From JAKEGN01 sp964465665 (GTDB lineage: Bacteria; Pseudomonadota; Gammaproteobacteria; Steroidobacterales; Woeseiaceae): DNA of 31,873 nucleotides. The notes below the pieces were generated by a model. That model saw only the letters and a list, made by a program, of their open reading frames with translations, did not search any database and had not been told where the DNA came from. The stretch lies in NCBI GenBank assembly GCA_964465665.1, contig CAYXKM010000232.1, forward strand, positions 1 to 31,873, given 5' to 3'. Position numbers and translations under genes: made by a program. This document shows, piece by piece, positions 14,490 through 21,580 of this stretch (its first letter is position 1; every line of letters begins with the position of its first letter).

Positions 14490-15017
14490 ATGCAAAAACG
14501 CCTCTTTACCGGAATTGGCCTCCTGCTTTTTGCAGGCGCCGTGCTTGCACAGGCATACCGCTGGGTCGACGAGGACGGCGTCGTGCATTACTCGGACCGT
14601 CCGGAGCCTGGTGCGGAAGAGGTGCAGCTGTCGACTTACCGCCCATCGTCCGGACCGCCAGCGCCGGTACCGAGCAGCCGCTTCTCCCGTCGCGAGGACT
14701 CGCCGGCCGCAACAGATCAGCCGTTCAGTTACCAGAGCCTCAGCATCGCGGCACCGGCCGCCGAACAGACGCTATGGAACATCGAAGGCGTACTGAACGT
14801 CAGCCTGAGCCTGCAACCCGCGTTGCAGAGCGGACACCAGGTGCGGGTGTATTTCGACGGCACTCCGCGGATGGTCAGCGGCGCATCGTTTCAGCTGGAA
14901 GAGGTGTACCGTGGGTCGCACAACCTGCAGGCGGAAGTCATAGACCAGACGGGCAAGCTGATGATTCGCAGCGAGCCGAGCCGCTTCCACGTGCAGCAAA
15001 GCGCGATAGGCAACTGA
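14490..15017 (+). CDS. Secreted DUF4124-domain protein
   Basis: Function unknown. The 175-residue product has a signal peptide (MQKRLFTGIGLLLFAGAVLA, cleavage about residue 20) followed directly by the DUF4124 motif QAYRWVDEDGVVHYSDRPEP (about 21-40). A Pro/Ser-rich linker and a C-terminal beta-rich region with VRVYFDG and SFQLEEVYRGSHNLQAEVID come next; the latter resembles an extracellular Ig-like fold, which is inference. Such genes are known between glnA and ntrB in other Gammaproteobacteria. No Shine-Dalgarno is visible; TATGCT lies six bases before the ATG. Its TGA overlaps the probable CTG start of ntrB. Confidence 0.85.
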   Translation: MQKRLFTGIGLLLFAGAVLAQAYRWVDEDGVVHYSDRPEPGAEEVQLSTYRPSSGPPAPVPSSRFSRREDSPAATDQPFSYQSLSIAAPAAEQTLWNIEGVLNVSLSLQPALQSGHQVRVYFDGTPRMVSGASFQLEEVYRGSHNLQAEVIDQTGKLMIRSEPSRFHVQQSAIGN

Positions 15018-16117
15018 AGACCAGCCGGCATCGCGGAGACAGAGACGCGCACCGCCCGGAAAATATCATCGATGGCCTGACTACCGCCGTCGTTCTGCTC
15101 GACCACAATTTCCTTATCGTCGAACTCAATCCGGCCGCGGAGAATCTGCTGGGAATCAGCTTTACCCGCGCAGTCGGCCATCCGCTGTTACCGTTCGTCG
15201 ATGATGACCCGGAAATGCGCGACGTGCTGGTGCGCACGCAGGTATCCGGCGTGCCACATGCCAATGAACTTCGGCTCAGCCGGAACGAGGCACACGCCGA
15301 GGATCGCATCATCGATTGCCGCGTTTCTCCTATGGCCTCGTCCGAGTTCCAGGATGCGCTGCTCGTCGAAATGAATGACGTAACGAGGCGTTCAAAAATA
15401 AGCCGGGAGAACGCACTGATCATTCAGCATGGCGCCGGCCGCCAGATGATTCGGCAGCTTGCGCACGAGATCAAGAACCCTCTGGGCGGCCTGCGCGGTG
15501 CCGCACAATTGTTGTCGCGGCAACTCGATAGCGACGAACTCAGGGAATACACCAGTGTCATCATCAGCGAAGCGGACCGGCTCGCGGCACTCGTCGATAC
15601 TCTGCTTGGCCCCGGAGGCCCGCCCAACAAGCAGCCGCTGAATGTGCACGAGTTGCTCGAGTACGTCGTGCGTTTGGTTGAGCCGGATGTTGGAAAAAAC
15701 ATTCGCTTCAGTCGCGACTACGATGCGAGCTTGCCGCTGATCGACCTCGATCGCGACCAGATGGTGCAGGCGCTTCTGAACCTTGTGCAGAATGCTGCGA
15801 CGGCCCTCGAGGGGCACGGACAGATTACGCTGAGAAGCAGGGCTCTGATGAACTTTACAATCGGCGACGTGCGGCACCGCGCAATAGTGAGCATCGACAT
15901 CGAGGACGACGGGCCGGGCATTCCGTTGCCGATGCAGGACTCGATTTTCTACCCGCTGGTTACCAGTCGGGCGGAAGGAACCGGACTCGGGCTGCCCGTA
16001 GCGCAGGAGTTGTTGAGCCGCCATGGCGGCCTCATCGAATTCGAGAGCCGGCCGGGCCGCACCGTGTTTTCCGTGCGGATTCCGTTGCGTACCGGACAGC
16101 GAGGTAATGATGAATAA
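15014..16117 (+). CDS. ntrB: Nitrogen regulation sensor histidine kinase NtrB (probable CTG start)
   Basis: NtrB (GlnL, NRII) phosphorylates or dephosphorylates NtrC according to PII signals. The product has a PAS sensor region (IIDGLTTAVVLLDHNFLIVE onward), the H-box LAHEIKNPLGGLRGAAQLL (His about 151), then the ATPase domain with N-box LLNLVQNAATAL, DDGPGIP and GTGLGLPVAQEL. The family starts about 10-16 residues before the PAS region. No ATG, GTG or TTG exists in frame there. CTG 15014 does, overlapping the upstream stop as CTGA with AGG four bases ahead; it gives 367 residues (E. coli 349). ATG 14774 would add 80 residues of out-of-frame DUF4124 sequence. No membrane helix, as expected for cytoplasmic NtrB. 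Confidence 0.92.
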   Translation: MKTSRHRGDRDAHRPENIIDGLTTAVVLLDHNFLIVELNPAAENLLGISFTRAVGHPLLPFVDDDPEMRDVLVRTQVSGVPHANELRLSRNEAHAEDRIIDCRVSPMASSEFQDALLVEMNDVTRRSKISRENALIIQHGAGRQMIRQLAHEIKNPLGGLRGAAQLLSRQLDSDELREYTSVIISEADRLAALVDTLLGPGGPPNKQPLNVHELLEYVVRLVEPDVGKNIRFSRDYDASLPLIDLDRDQMVQALLNLVQNAATALEGHGQITLRSRALMNFTIGDVRHRAIVSIDIEDDGPGIPLPMQDSIFYPLVTSRAEGTGLGLPVAQELLSRHGGLIEFESRPGRTVFSVRIPLRTGQRGNDE

Positions 16118-17516
16118 GGCTGCGCTGGAAGCCTGGGTGGTCGATGACGATCAGTCGGTGCGCTGGGTGCTGGAGAAAGCGTTGCGCCAGGCCGGCATCA
16201 GCACGCGCTGTTTCGAGCGCGCCGAACACCTGCTCGCGGCAATCGACAGGGCTGCTCCCGATGTCCTCATTACCGATATCCGGATGCCGGGCATGGACGG
16301 ACTCGCGCTGCTCGATCGGCTGAGCAGCACCCGGCCGGATCTGCCGGTCATCGTCATGACTGCACATACGGACCTGGATCACGCCGTGGCTGCGTATCGC
16401 GGTGGAGCATTCGAATACTTGCCAAAACCGTTCGACGTGGACGAGGCCATTCATCTCGTGCAAAAAGCCGCAAGGCGCAACGGCCCCCACGAAAAGAGTG
16501 CCGGCATGCAGTCGAAAGACGATATTCCGTCGATGCTCGGCAAGGCGCCCGCCATGCAGGAGGTGTTTCGATCCATAGGGCGGCTTGCGAGGTCGAGCCT
16601 GACTGTTCTGATTACCGGCGAATCCGGCACGGGGAAAGAGCTGGTTGCACGCGCCCTGCACCAGCACAGTCCGCGCGCGAACAAATCCTTTGTTGCACTG
16701 AATACGTCGGCAATCGCTGCGGACCTCCTTGAGTCGGAACTTTTCGGCCATGAACGCGGCGCTTTCACCGGCGCGGAAGCGCGGCGCATCGGCCGCTTCG
16801 AGCAAGCCAATGGCGGCACGCTGTTTCTCGACGAAATCGGCGACATGTCGCCGGTATTGCAAACACGGCTGTTGCGAGTGCTCGCTGAAAGCGAGTTCTA
16901 TCGCGTCGGCGGACAAACCCCCGTGCGAGTGGACGTGCGGGTCATTGCGGCTACCAACCAGGACCTGGCGAAGGCGGTCAAGGAAGGCCGTTTCCGCGAG
17001 GATCTTTATCATCGCCTCAACGTGATCCGCATCAATACGCCGCCACTGCGCCACCGGCGCGAGGATATTCCGGTACTGCTGAATCATTATCTCGCGGATG
17101 CGGCAAAAGAGCTCGATGCGCCGGCGAAGAAGATTAACAGCGAGGCAATGGAAATCCTGCAAGCCTACGACTGGCCGGGAAATGTCAGGCAGCTTGTGAA
17201 CGCGGCCAGGCGGCTGACAGTAACAGCGCCGGGCGGCGTCATCACGGGGCTCGACATACCGCCGGATCTCGGGGGCAGGCACGATTCGGCGAGTGCGCAA
17301 AGCGAATGGACACGGAGTCTTGCTCACTGGGCCGAAAGAAAACTGGGTAGCACCGACGGGAGCCCGCTGCTCGAGGAGGCATTGCCGGCATTCGAAAAAA
17401 CTCTGATCCGGATCGCGCTGGAGCGCGCCCGCGGTCACCGCCAGGAAGCCGCCAGATTGCTGGGCTGGGGCCGTAACACGCTCACACGCAAAATTCGTTC
17501 ACTGAATCTCGATTAA
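16110..17516 (+). CDS. ntrC: Nitrogen regulation response regulator NtrC
   Basis: NtrC (GlnG, NRI) activates sigma-54 promoters such as that of glnA when phosphorylated by NtrB. The 468-residue product (E. coli 469) has a receiver domain with VVDDD and phospho-acceptor Asp56 in LITDIRMPGMDG, and PKPF (Lys). The AAA+ domain carries Walker A GESGTGKE, the sigma-54 contact loop GAFTGA and Walker B GGTLFLDEIGDM. A FIS-type helix-turn-helix (RQEAARLLGWGRNTLTRKI) closes the protein. ATG 16110 was preferred over ATG 16107 for its spacing from GAGG (five bases). It overlaps the end of ntrB by eight bases, indicating coupling. Confidence 0.97.
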   Translation: MNKAALEAWVVDDDQSVRWVLEKALRQAGISTRCFERAEHLLAAIDRAAPDVLITDIRMPGMDGLALLDRLSSTRPDLPVIVMTAHTDLDHAVAAYRGGAFEYLPKPFDVDEAIHLVQKAARRNGPHEKSAGMQSKDDIPSMLGKAPAMQEVFRSIGRLARSSLTVLITGESGTGKELVARALHQHSPRANKSFVALNTSAIAADLLESELFGHERGAFTGAEARRIGRFEQANGGTLFLDEIGDMSPVLQTRLLRVLAESEFYRVGGQTPVRVDVRVIAATNQDLAKAVKEGRFREDLYHRLNVIRINTPPLRHRREDIPVLLNHYLADAAKELDAPAKKINSEAMEILQAYDWPGNVRQLVNAARRLTVTAPGGVITGLDIPPDLGGRHDSASAQSEWTRSLAHWAERKLGSTDGSPLLEEALPAFEKTLIRIALERARGHRQEAARLLGWGRNTLTRKIRSLNLD

Positions 17517-17525
17517 CGGGAAGTC

Positions 17526-17540
17526 GCCTGCACTGCAGGC
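17526..17540. terminator. Small hairpin between convergent ntrC and dihydroorotate dehydrogenase gene
   Basis: GCCTGC (17526-17531) and GCAGGC (17535-17540) form a 6-bp stem with a three-base loop, ten bases after the ntrC stop. No T-tract follows, so termination here is only suggested by position. Confidence 0.35.
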
Positions 17541-17573
17541 TCCTGCAGCAGAATCGTGGTCTGAACCAGATTT

Positions 17574-18521
17574 TCAGGTTTGCAGGGAGCCAACGAGGTC
17601 GGCAACCGATTTCATCGAATGGCGATGCAGATAATCGGCAATGTCGTCATTGATTTTCCTGCACAGCAACGGATCGTAGAAAAGCGCGGTTCCTATGCCC
17701 ACCGTCGTCGCTCCCGCAATGATGAATTCCAGCGCATCGCGTGCCGTCATGATGCCGCCCTGGCCGATGATGGGAATTTCTCTCGGCCCGGCAACTTCAA
17801 AGACCTGATGCACTTTCAACAAGGCGATCGGCCGAATCGCCGGCCCGGACAGGCCGCCGCGCACGTTGCCCAGCACCGGCTTGCGTTGTTCGATATCGAT
17901 AGCCATGCCCGTGATGGTGTTGATGACCGCAAGCGCATCCGCACCGGCTTCGATGCAAAGCCTCGCGTTCTCCCGGATATCGGTCTGGTTCGGTGACAGC
18001 TTCGCTATGATCGGCTTCTTCGTCTCAGCACGGCACGCAGCAACGACCCTCGCCGACATGTCCGGATAATTGCCGAACGATACGCCACCTTCCTTGATAT
18101 TCGGGCAGGAAATGTTGATCTCGATTGCATCGATCGGCGAATCATCGAATCTTCGCGTGACTGCCGCATAGTCTTCGATGGTCGAGCCACAAACATTCGC
18201 TATGAATCTTGTCTCGCTGAAATCGAGCTGCGGAAGGATCTCGTCGACCACCTTGTCCATGCCGGGATTCTGCAAGCCGATGGCATTCAGCATGCCCGAT
18301 GGCGTCTCGCAAACCCGATGCGGCGGGTTTCCGAGCCGTGGTTCGCGGGTCGTCCCTTTCAGCACAATTGCGCCGACATCGCAATTGGAAAAGCCTTCGA
18401 TGCGTGTATATTCCTCGCCGAAGCCGACACAGCCGGACAGCAGCACAATCGGCGAATCGAGCGACAACCCGCAGAAGTCGACGTGAAGGAGATTCGGCAG
18501 CGATTTTCTGGCTACGGCCAT
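17574..18521 (-). CDS. pyrD: Dihydroorotate dehydrogenase, class 1 (1B-like)
   Basis: Oxidises dihydroorotate to orotate with FMN in pyrimidine synthesis. The 315-residue product has the FMN-barrel pattern: SPIVLLSGCVGFGEEY, VLKGTTREPRLGNPPHRV, NAIGLQNPG, NISCPN with Cys139 (the class 1 catalytic base; class 2 uses Ser), IIAKLSPNQTDI, GGLSGPAIRPIAL and IIGQGGI. No N-terminal membrane extension of the class 2 (quinone-linked) type is present. Class 1B partners with PyrK, but no pyrK is in the window. TTG 18527 is an alternative start. It stands alone, divergent from trmL. It could instead be a related dihydropyrimidine-type dehydrogenase, though the motifs fit PyrD well. Confidence 0.88.
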   Translation of the reverse strand: MAVARKSLPNLLHVDFCGLSLDSPIVLLSGCVGFGEEYTRIEGFSNCDVGAIVLKGTTREPRLGNPPHRVCETPSGMLNAIGLQNPGMDKVVDEILPQLDFSETRFIANVCGSTIEDYAAVTRRFDDSPIDAIEINISCPNIKEGGVSFGNYPDMSARVVAACRAETKKPIIAKLSPNQTDIRENARLCIEAGADALAVINTITGMAIDIEQRKPVLGNVRGGLSGPAIRPIALLKVHQVFEVAGPREIPIIGQGGIMTARDALEFIIAGATTVGIGTALFYDPLLCRKINDDIADYLHRHSMKSVADLVGSLQT

Positions 18522-18600
18522 CGGCAATGGATTCTGCTGGAGCGGGTCATCATGCGATCATGCAGTTTACCGGTATAACGACAATATTGCGCCGCCCAGC

Positions 18601-19065
18601 ATGTTCAGCCTGATCCTTTATCAACCGGAAATTCCGCCGAACACCGGTAACATCATCCGGCTGTGCGCCAATACCGGAACGCATCTGCATCTTATCGAGC
18701 CGCTCGGATTCGAGCTGGACGAACCGCGCCTGAAACGTGCGGGCCTCGATTACCGGGAGTTCGCGGACGTGTTGGTGCACTCGAGTCTCGATGCCTGCCT
18801 TTATGCGCTGCAGCAGCCACGGATATTCGCGCTAAGCACGCGAAACCCGACCTGCTATGCCGATGCGCGATTCCGACCAGGCGACGCATTTCTTTTCGGG
18901 CCGGAAACGCGCGGTCTGCCGGCGGAGATACTTGAGAGCCTGCCGGAGTCGCAACGACTCCGGCTGCCGATGCAAGCCGGAAGTCGCAGCCTGAATCTGT
19001 CGAACAGCGCCGCCGTGGCGATATACGAGGCATGGCGACAGCAGGGGTTTGCAGGAGGACGCTGA
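18601..19065 (+). CDS. trmL: tRNA (cytidine(34)/uridine(34)-2'-O)-methyltransferase
   Basis: TrmL methylates the ribose at the wobble position of certain leucine tRNAs using S-adenosylmethionine. The 154-residue product (E. coli 157) is a minimal SPOUT fold. It has YQPEIPPNTGNIIRLCANTG at the N-terminus, FGPETRGLP (knot motif 2) and LNLSNSAAVAIYEAWRQ (knot motif 3). The ATG at 18601 starts the typical MFSLILYQPEIPPN. In E. coli trmL also lies near gpsA and secB, so the neighbourhood is conserved although it is convergent with gpsA here. Confidence 0.95.
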   Translation: MFSLILYQPEIPPNTGNIIRLCANTGTHLHLIEPLGFELDEPRLKRAGLDYREFADVLVHSSLDACLYALQQPRIFALSTRNPTCYADARFRPGDAFLFGPETRGLPAEILESLPESQRLRLPMQAGSRSLNLSNSAAVAIYEAWRQQGFAGGR

Positions 19066-19095
19066 ACAAAGCGCTGCACGCCGGCGCCGCGCCAC

Positions 19096-19139
19096 CATGC
19101 CTTTCTCACTCGGAAATCTTAACTCGCTCGAAAGGCATG
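19096..19139. repeat. Perfect 10-bp inverted repeat between trmL and gpsA
   Basis: CATGCCTTTC (19096-19105) and GAAAGGCATG (19130-19139) are exact inverted copies around a 24-base loop, between two convergent genes. It could act as a two-way 3' hairpin, but there is no T-tract and the loop is long. Confidence 0.5.
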
Positions 19140-19155
19140 CCGCCGCGCCGCCGGC

Positions 19156-20151
19156 TTACTCGGGCTTGAGCGCCCTCCCCATCAGCGCCGCCACGGCTTC
19201 GCGCGGCGGCGCGCCTTCATACAGAACGCGATAAATCTGCTGGCAGATCGGCATTTCGACGTGCAAACGCCCGGCAACCGCATGCACAGCCTTTGCGGCG
19301 AGCACGCCCTCCACCACCTGCTGAATTTCTTCCTGTGCTTCATCGATAGTTTTGCCGCTCGCAAGGGCGAGACCCATGCGGCGGTTGCGTGAAAGGTTGT
19401 CAGTACAGGTAAGGACCAGGTCTCCCATGCCGGCGAGACCCATAAACGTATCCTGTTTCGCGCCGAGCGCAACCCCGAGCCGGGTCATCTCTACCAGGCC
19501 ACGACTGATGAGGGCGATACGGGTGTTTGCGCCGAACCCGAGGCCGTCGGATATGCCGGCACCGATGGCCAGAACGTTCTTGACGGCGCCGCCGACTTCG
19601 ACGCCGATCATGTCGGACGAGGTGTAAGCGCGAAATTTTTCGCCGGACAGGCTGTTGGCGAGATCGCGCGCAAAAGTATCGTCGTTCGCTGCTATGGTCA
19701 TGGCTGTCGGCAGGCCGGCGCCAACCTCTTTTGCGAAGGTCGGGCCCGACAGTACTGCCATCGGCAGGTCGTCTCCCAGCACCTCCGCGGCCACCTGGTG
19801 CGGCAATTTCCCTGTTGTGAGCTCGAACCCTTTCGTTGCCCAGCAGATCCGGGCTTTTTTCCCAAGCAGCGGTTTGATCTGCTGCAGCGTTTCGCGCAGC
19901 CCGTGACTCGGCACCGCTATGAGTATGTCAGAGACACCGGCCAGTGATTTCCCGAGGTCCGCTTCGGCGCGAAGGTTGTCGGGAAACGCGATGCCGGGCA
20001 GGTATTTCCGGTTTTCGCGCGCGGCGGCGATGCGGTGAAGCTCATCGCGATCGCGCCCCCAGAGCCGGACATCGCGGCCCTTGCGGGCAAATTGCAGCGC
20101 GAGGGCGGTGCCCCAGGAGCCGGCGCCGATGACAGCGACCGGTGCCAGCAC
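19156..20151 (-). CDS. gpsA: Glycerol-3-phosphate dehydrogenase [NAD(P)+]
   Basis: Reduces dihydroxyacetone phosphate to sn-glycerol 3-phosphate for phospholipid synthesis. The 331-residue product (E. coli 339) starts at GTG 20151 and shows the Rossmann motif VAVIGAGSWGTALA, WATKGFE, SGPTFAKEV, VEVGGAVKNVLAIGAGI (catalytic Lys) and GLAGMGDLVLTCT with NRRMG. It lies 17 bases after secB in the leftward rhodanese-grxC-secB-gpsA set. In E. coli cysE follows gpsA; here the operon ends with gpsA. Confidence 0.97.
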   Translation of the reverse strand: MLAPVAVIGAGSWGTALALQFARKGRDVRLWGRDRDELHRIAAARENRKYLPGIAFPDNLRAEADLGKSLAGVSDILIAVPSHGLRETLQQIKPLLGKKARICWATKGFELTTGKLPHQVAAEVLGDDLPMAVLSGPTFAKEVGAGLPTAMTIAANDDTFARDLANSLSGEKFRAYTSSDMIGVEVGGAVKNVLAIGAGISDGLGFGANTRIALISRGLVEMTRLGVALGAKQDTFMGLAGMGDLVLTCTDNLSRNRRMGLALASGKTIDEAQEEIQQVVEGVLAAKAVHAVAGRLHVEMPICQQIYRVLYEGAPPREAVAALMGRALKPE

Positions 20152-20168
20152 GGACTTGACCGTCGTGG

Positions 20169-20657
20169 TCAGTGAGTGCCCCCGTTGGATCCGTCCCCGC
20201 TTTTTTGCGTTTTGGCGGCCTGCTGCCGCGATTGTGCATACAGCGCATCAAAATTGATGGGCTGCAGAAGGAACTCCGGGAATCCGCCCTTGGCGATGGC
20301 GGTTGCGATGGTTTCACGAGCGTACGGAAAAAGCACGTTGGGACAGAAGCTGCCTATAATTGCCGCAAACTCTTCGCCGGAATAACCCGTGATAAGAAAA
20401 AGTCCGGCCTGCTGCAATTCGACAAGAAAGAGTGTTTTATCTTCGTGCTTGGTCTCGACAGTGACCGTCAACACAATTTCATGGTTGTTGCCATCTGACT
20501 TGCTGTGGGAGCTGCGTAGATTGAGGTTGGTCTTCGGCGTCCAGTTGCCGGTAGTGAAGACTTCGGGCGCGCTCGGAGACTCGAAGGAAAAATCCTTCAC
20601 GTAGATTTTCTGAATGCCGATCTGTCTTTCCGGAGCCGCTGCTGCTGGTTCTGTCAT
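20169..20657 (-). CDS. secB: Protein-export chaperone SecB
   Basis: SecB is a cytoplasmic tetrameric chaperone that keeps precursor proteins unfolded and hands them to SecA. The 162-residue product (E. coli 155) has IQKIYVKDFSFESPSAPEVF, the LVELQQAGLFLITG strand and the near-invariant CPNVLFPYARETI, followed by GGFPEFLLQPINFDALY. The acidic/polar tail is variable. ATG 20657 is preceded by CAGGA (and AGGAAA further up); an in-frame start at 20783 would add 42 residues overlapping grxC. Secretion role fits the adjacent envelope genes. Confidence 0.97.
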   Translation of the reverse strand: MTEPAAAAPERQIGIQKIYVKDFSFESPSAPEVFTTGNWTPKTNLNLRSSHSKSDGNNHEIVLTVTVETKHEDKTLFLVELQQAGLFLITGYSGEEFAAIIGSFCPNVLFPYARETIATAIAKGGFPEFLLQPINFDALYAQSRQQAAKTQKSGDGSNGGTH

Positions 20658-20673
20658 GTCCTGTTTCCTGATT

Positions 20674-20964
20674 TTATGAACTGGCCTGGTCGGCACTTGA
20701 ACGAATGCCGAGCATCCGGTCGAGCTCGCCGGATTTGTCCAGGGCGTAAAGATCCTCGAATCCACCAATGGCCCTGTTGTCAATAATTATCTGCGGCACC
20801 GATCGACGACCGCTTCGTTGCAGCATTTCGTCGCGAAGGGCCGGGTCCCGGCTCACCAGGATATCCTCATAGTCAGCGCCCTTCTTCTTCAGCAGCATGC
20901 GTGCGGCGGTACAGTAACCGCAACTTTCGGAGCCGTAAATCACGATTCTCGGTTTGCTGCTCAT
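20674..20964 (-). CDS. grxC: Glutaredoxin 3-like
   Basis: A small glutathione-dependent disulfide reductase. The 96-residue product has the thioredoxin-fold motifs IVIYGSESCGYCTAA (CxxC at 15-18), RSVPQIIIDNRAIGGFEDLYAL (cis-Pro and GSH-binding GG). The active site reads CGYC rather than the usual CPYC of GrxC. The C-terminus extends about ten residues beyond E. coli GrxC. ATG 20964 is taken; ATG 20973 is equally possible. It lies between the rhodanese gene and secB, the same order as yibN-grxC-secB in E. coli. Confidence 0.93.
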   Translation of the reverse strand: MSSKPRIVIYGSESCGYCTAARMLLKKKGADYEDILVSRDPALRDEMLQRSGRRSVPQIIIDNRAIGGFEDLYALDKSGELDRMLGIRSSADQASS

Positions 20965-20993
20965 GAAGGGCATCCCGGCAGGGAAGCAGGCAC

Positions 20994-21437
20994 TCAGGAT
21001 TTCTTCCTGGTCTTTTTCGCGGTGACCAGCGGAAGATTGGCCTGTGTCCAGCCCGCAATACCGCCTTTCAGTCCGTAAACGCTCGCGAACCCGGATTTTC
21101 GCAACCTGCTCACGGCGCGTGAGGAAGTCATGCCGGAATCGCAAACGGCGACGATGGGTTTCGTGCGAAAGCTTTCGAGCTTTTCATTTTTTGCATCGAG
21201 TTCATCGAAGGGGATATTTTTCGCGTTGACGATGTGGCCCCTGGCAAACGCCTCGGGGCTGCGCAGGTCGAGAACGACCGCATCGTTGTTGATGAGCTTC
21301 ACCGCATCCTGAGGTTCAACGCTGACCAGGCCGCCGGCCTTGCGTCGTAGCTCGGTGAAAATCAGCAGGAAAAAGCTGAAAAGCAGTGCCGTCACCAACA
21401 ACGTGTGATTCGCGGCGAATTCCAGATATTGGTCCAT
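20994..21437 (-). CDS. yibN: Membrane-anchored rhodanese-like protein (YibN type)
   Basis: A single rhodanese domain, probably a sulfur-carrier or thiol-handling protein facing the cytoplasm. The 147-residue product has one N-terminal membrane helix (HTLLVTALLFSFFLLIF, about 12-28). The rhodanese domain carries VVLDLRSPEAFARGHIVNAKNIP and the active-site loop VCDSGMTSSRAV, with Cys present, and ends in the basic TAKKTRKKS. E. coli YibN has the same size, topology and operon position. ATG 21437 was chosen over an upstream in-frame start that would lie within the promoter. First gene of the leftward set. Confidence 0.92.
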   Translation of the reverse strand: MDQYLEFAANHTLLVTALLFSFFLLIFTELRRKAGGLVSVEPQDAVKLINNDAVVLDLRSPEAFARGHIVNAKNIPFDELDAKNEKLESFRTKPIVAVCDSGMTSSRAVSRLRKSGFASVYGLKGGIAGWTQANLPLVTAKKTRKKS

Positions 21438-21471
21438 GAAAAGGGGCGATCGCTTTGCCGAAAAGTGCGGC

Positions 21472-21480
21472 ATTATACCA
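21472..21480 (-). promoter_or_regulatory. Extended -10 promoter of yibN-grxC-secB-gpsA
   Basis: On the minus strand this reads TGGTATAAT, a perfect extended -10 (TG-n-TATAAT), 34 bases before the ATG at 21437. Transcription should start near 21465. No -35 box is obvious, as is allowed for this promoter type. Confidence 0.65.
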
Positions 21481-21580
21481 GCCGTATTCCGGAATCGGCG
21501 CCCGGCACGGCAATTGCCCTGGAGCGATTCCGGGCACGACCGTTGACGTTGACACCGACTGGCCGCGGACTCTTAAAGCC

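Noticed and set aside
14774..15013. Longer NtrB starting at ATG 14774
   Set aside because: The 80 extra residues are Arg/Gly-rich and are the DUF4124 coding sequence read in another frame.
21549..21577. TTGACA with CTTAAA as an envC promoter
   Set aside because: Spacing is right (17), but transcription would start just after the envC ATG and the -10 is poor.
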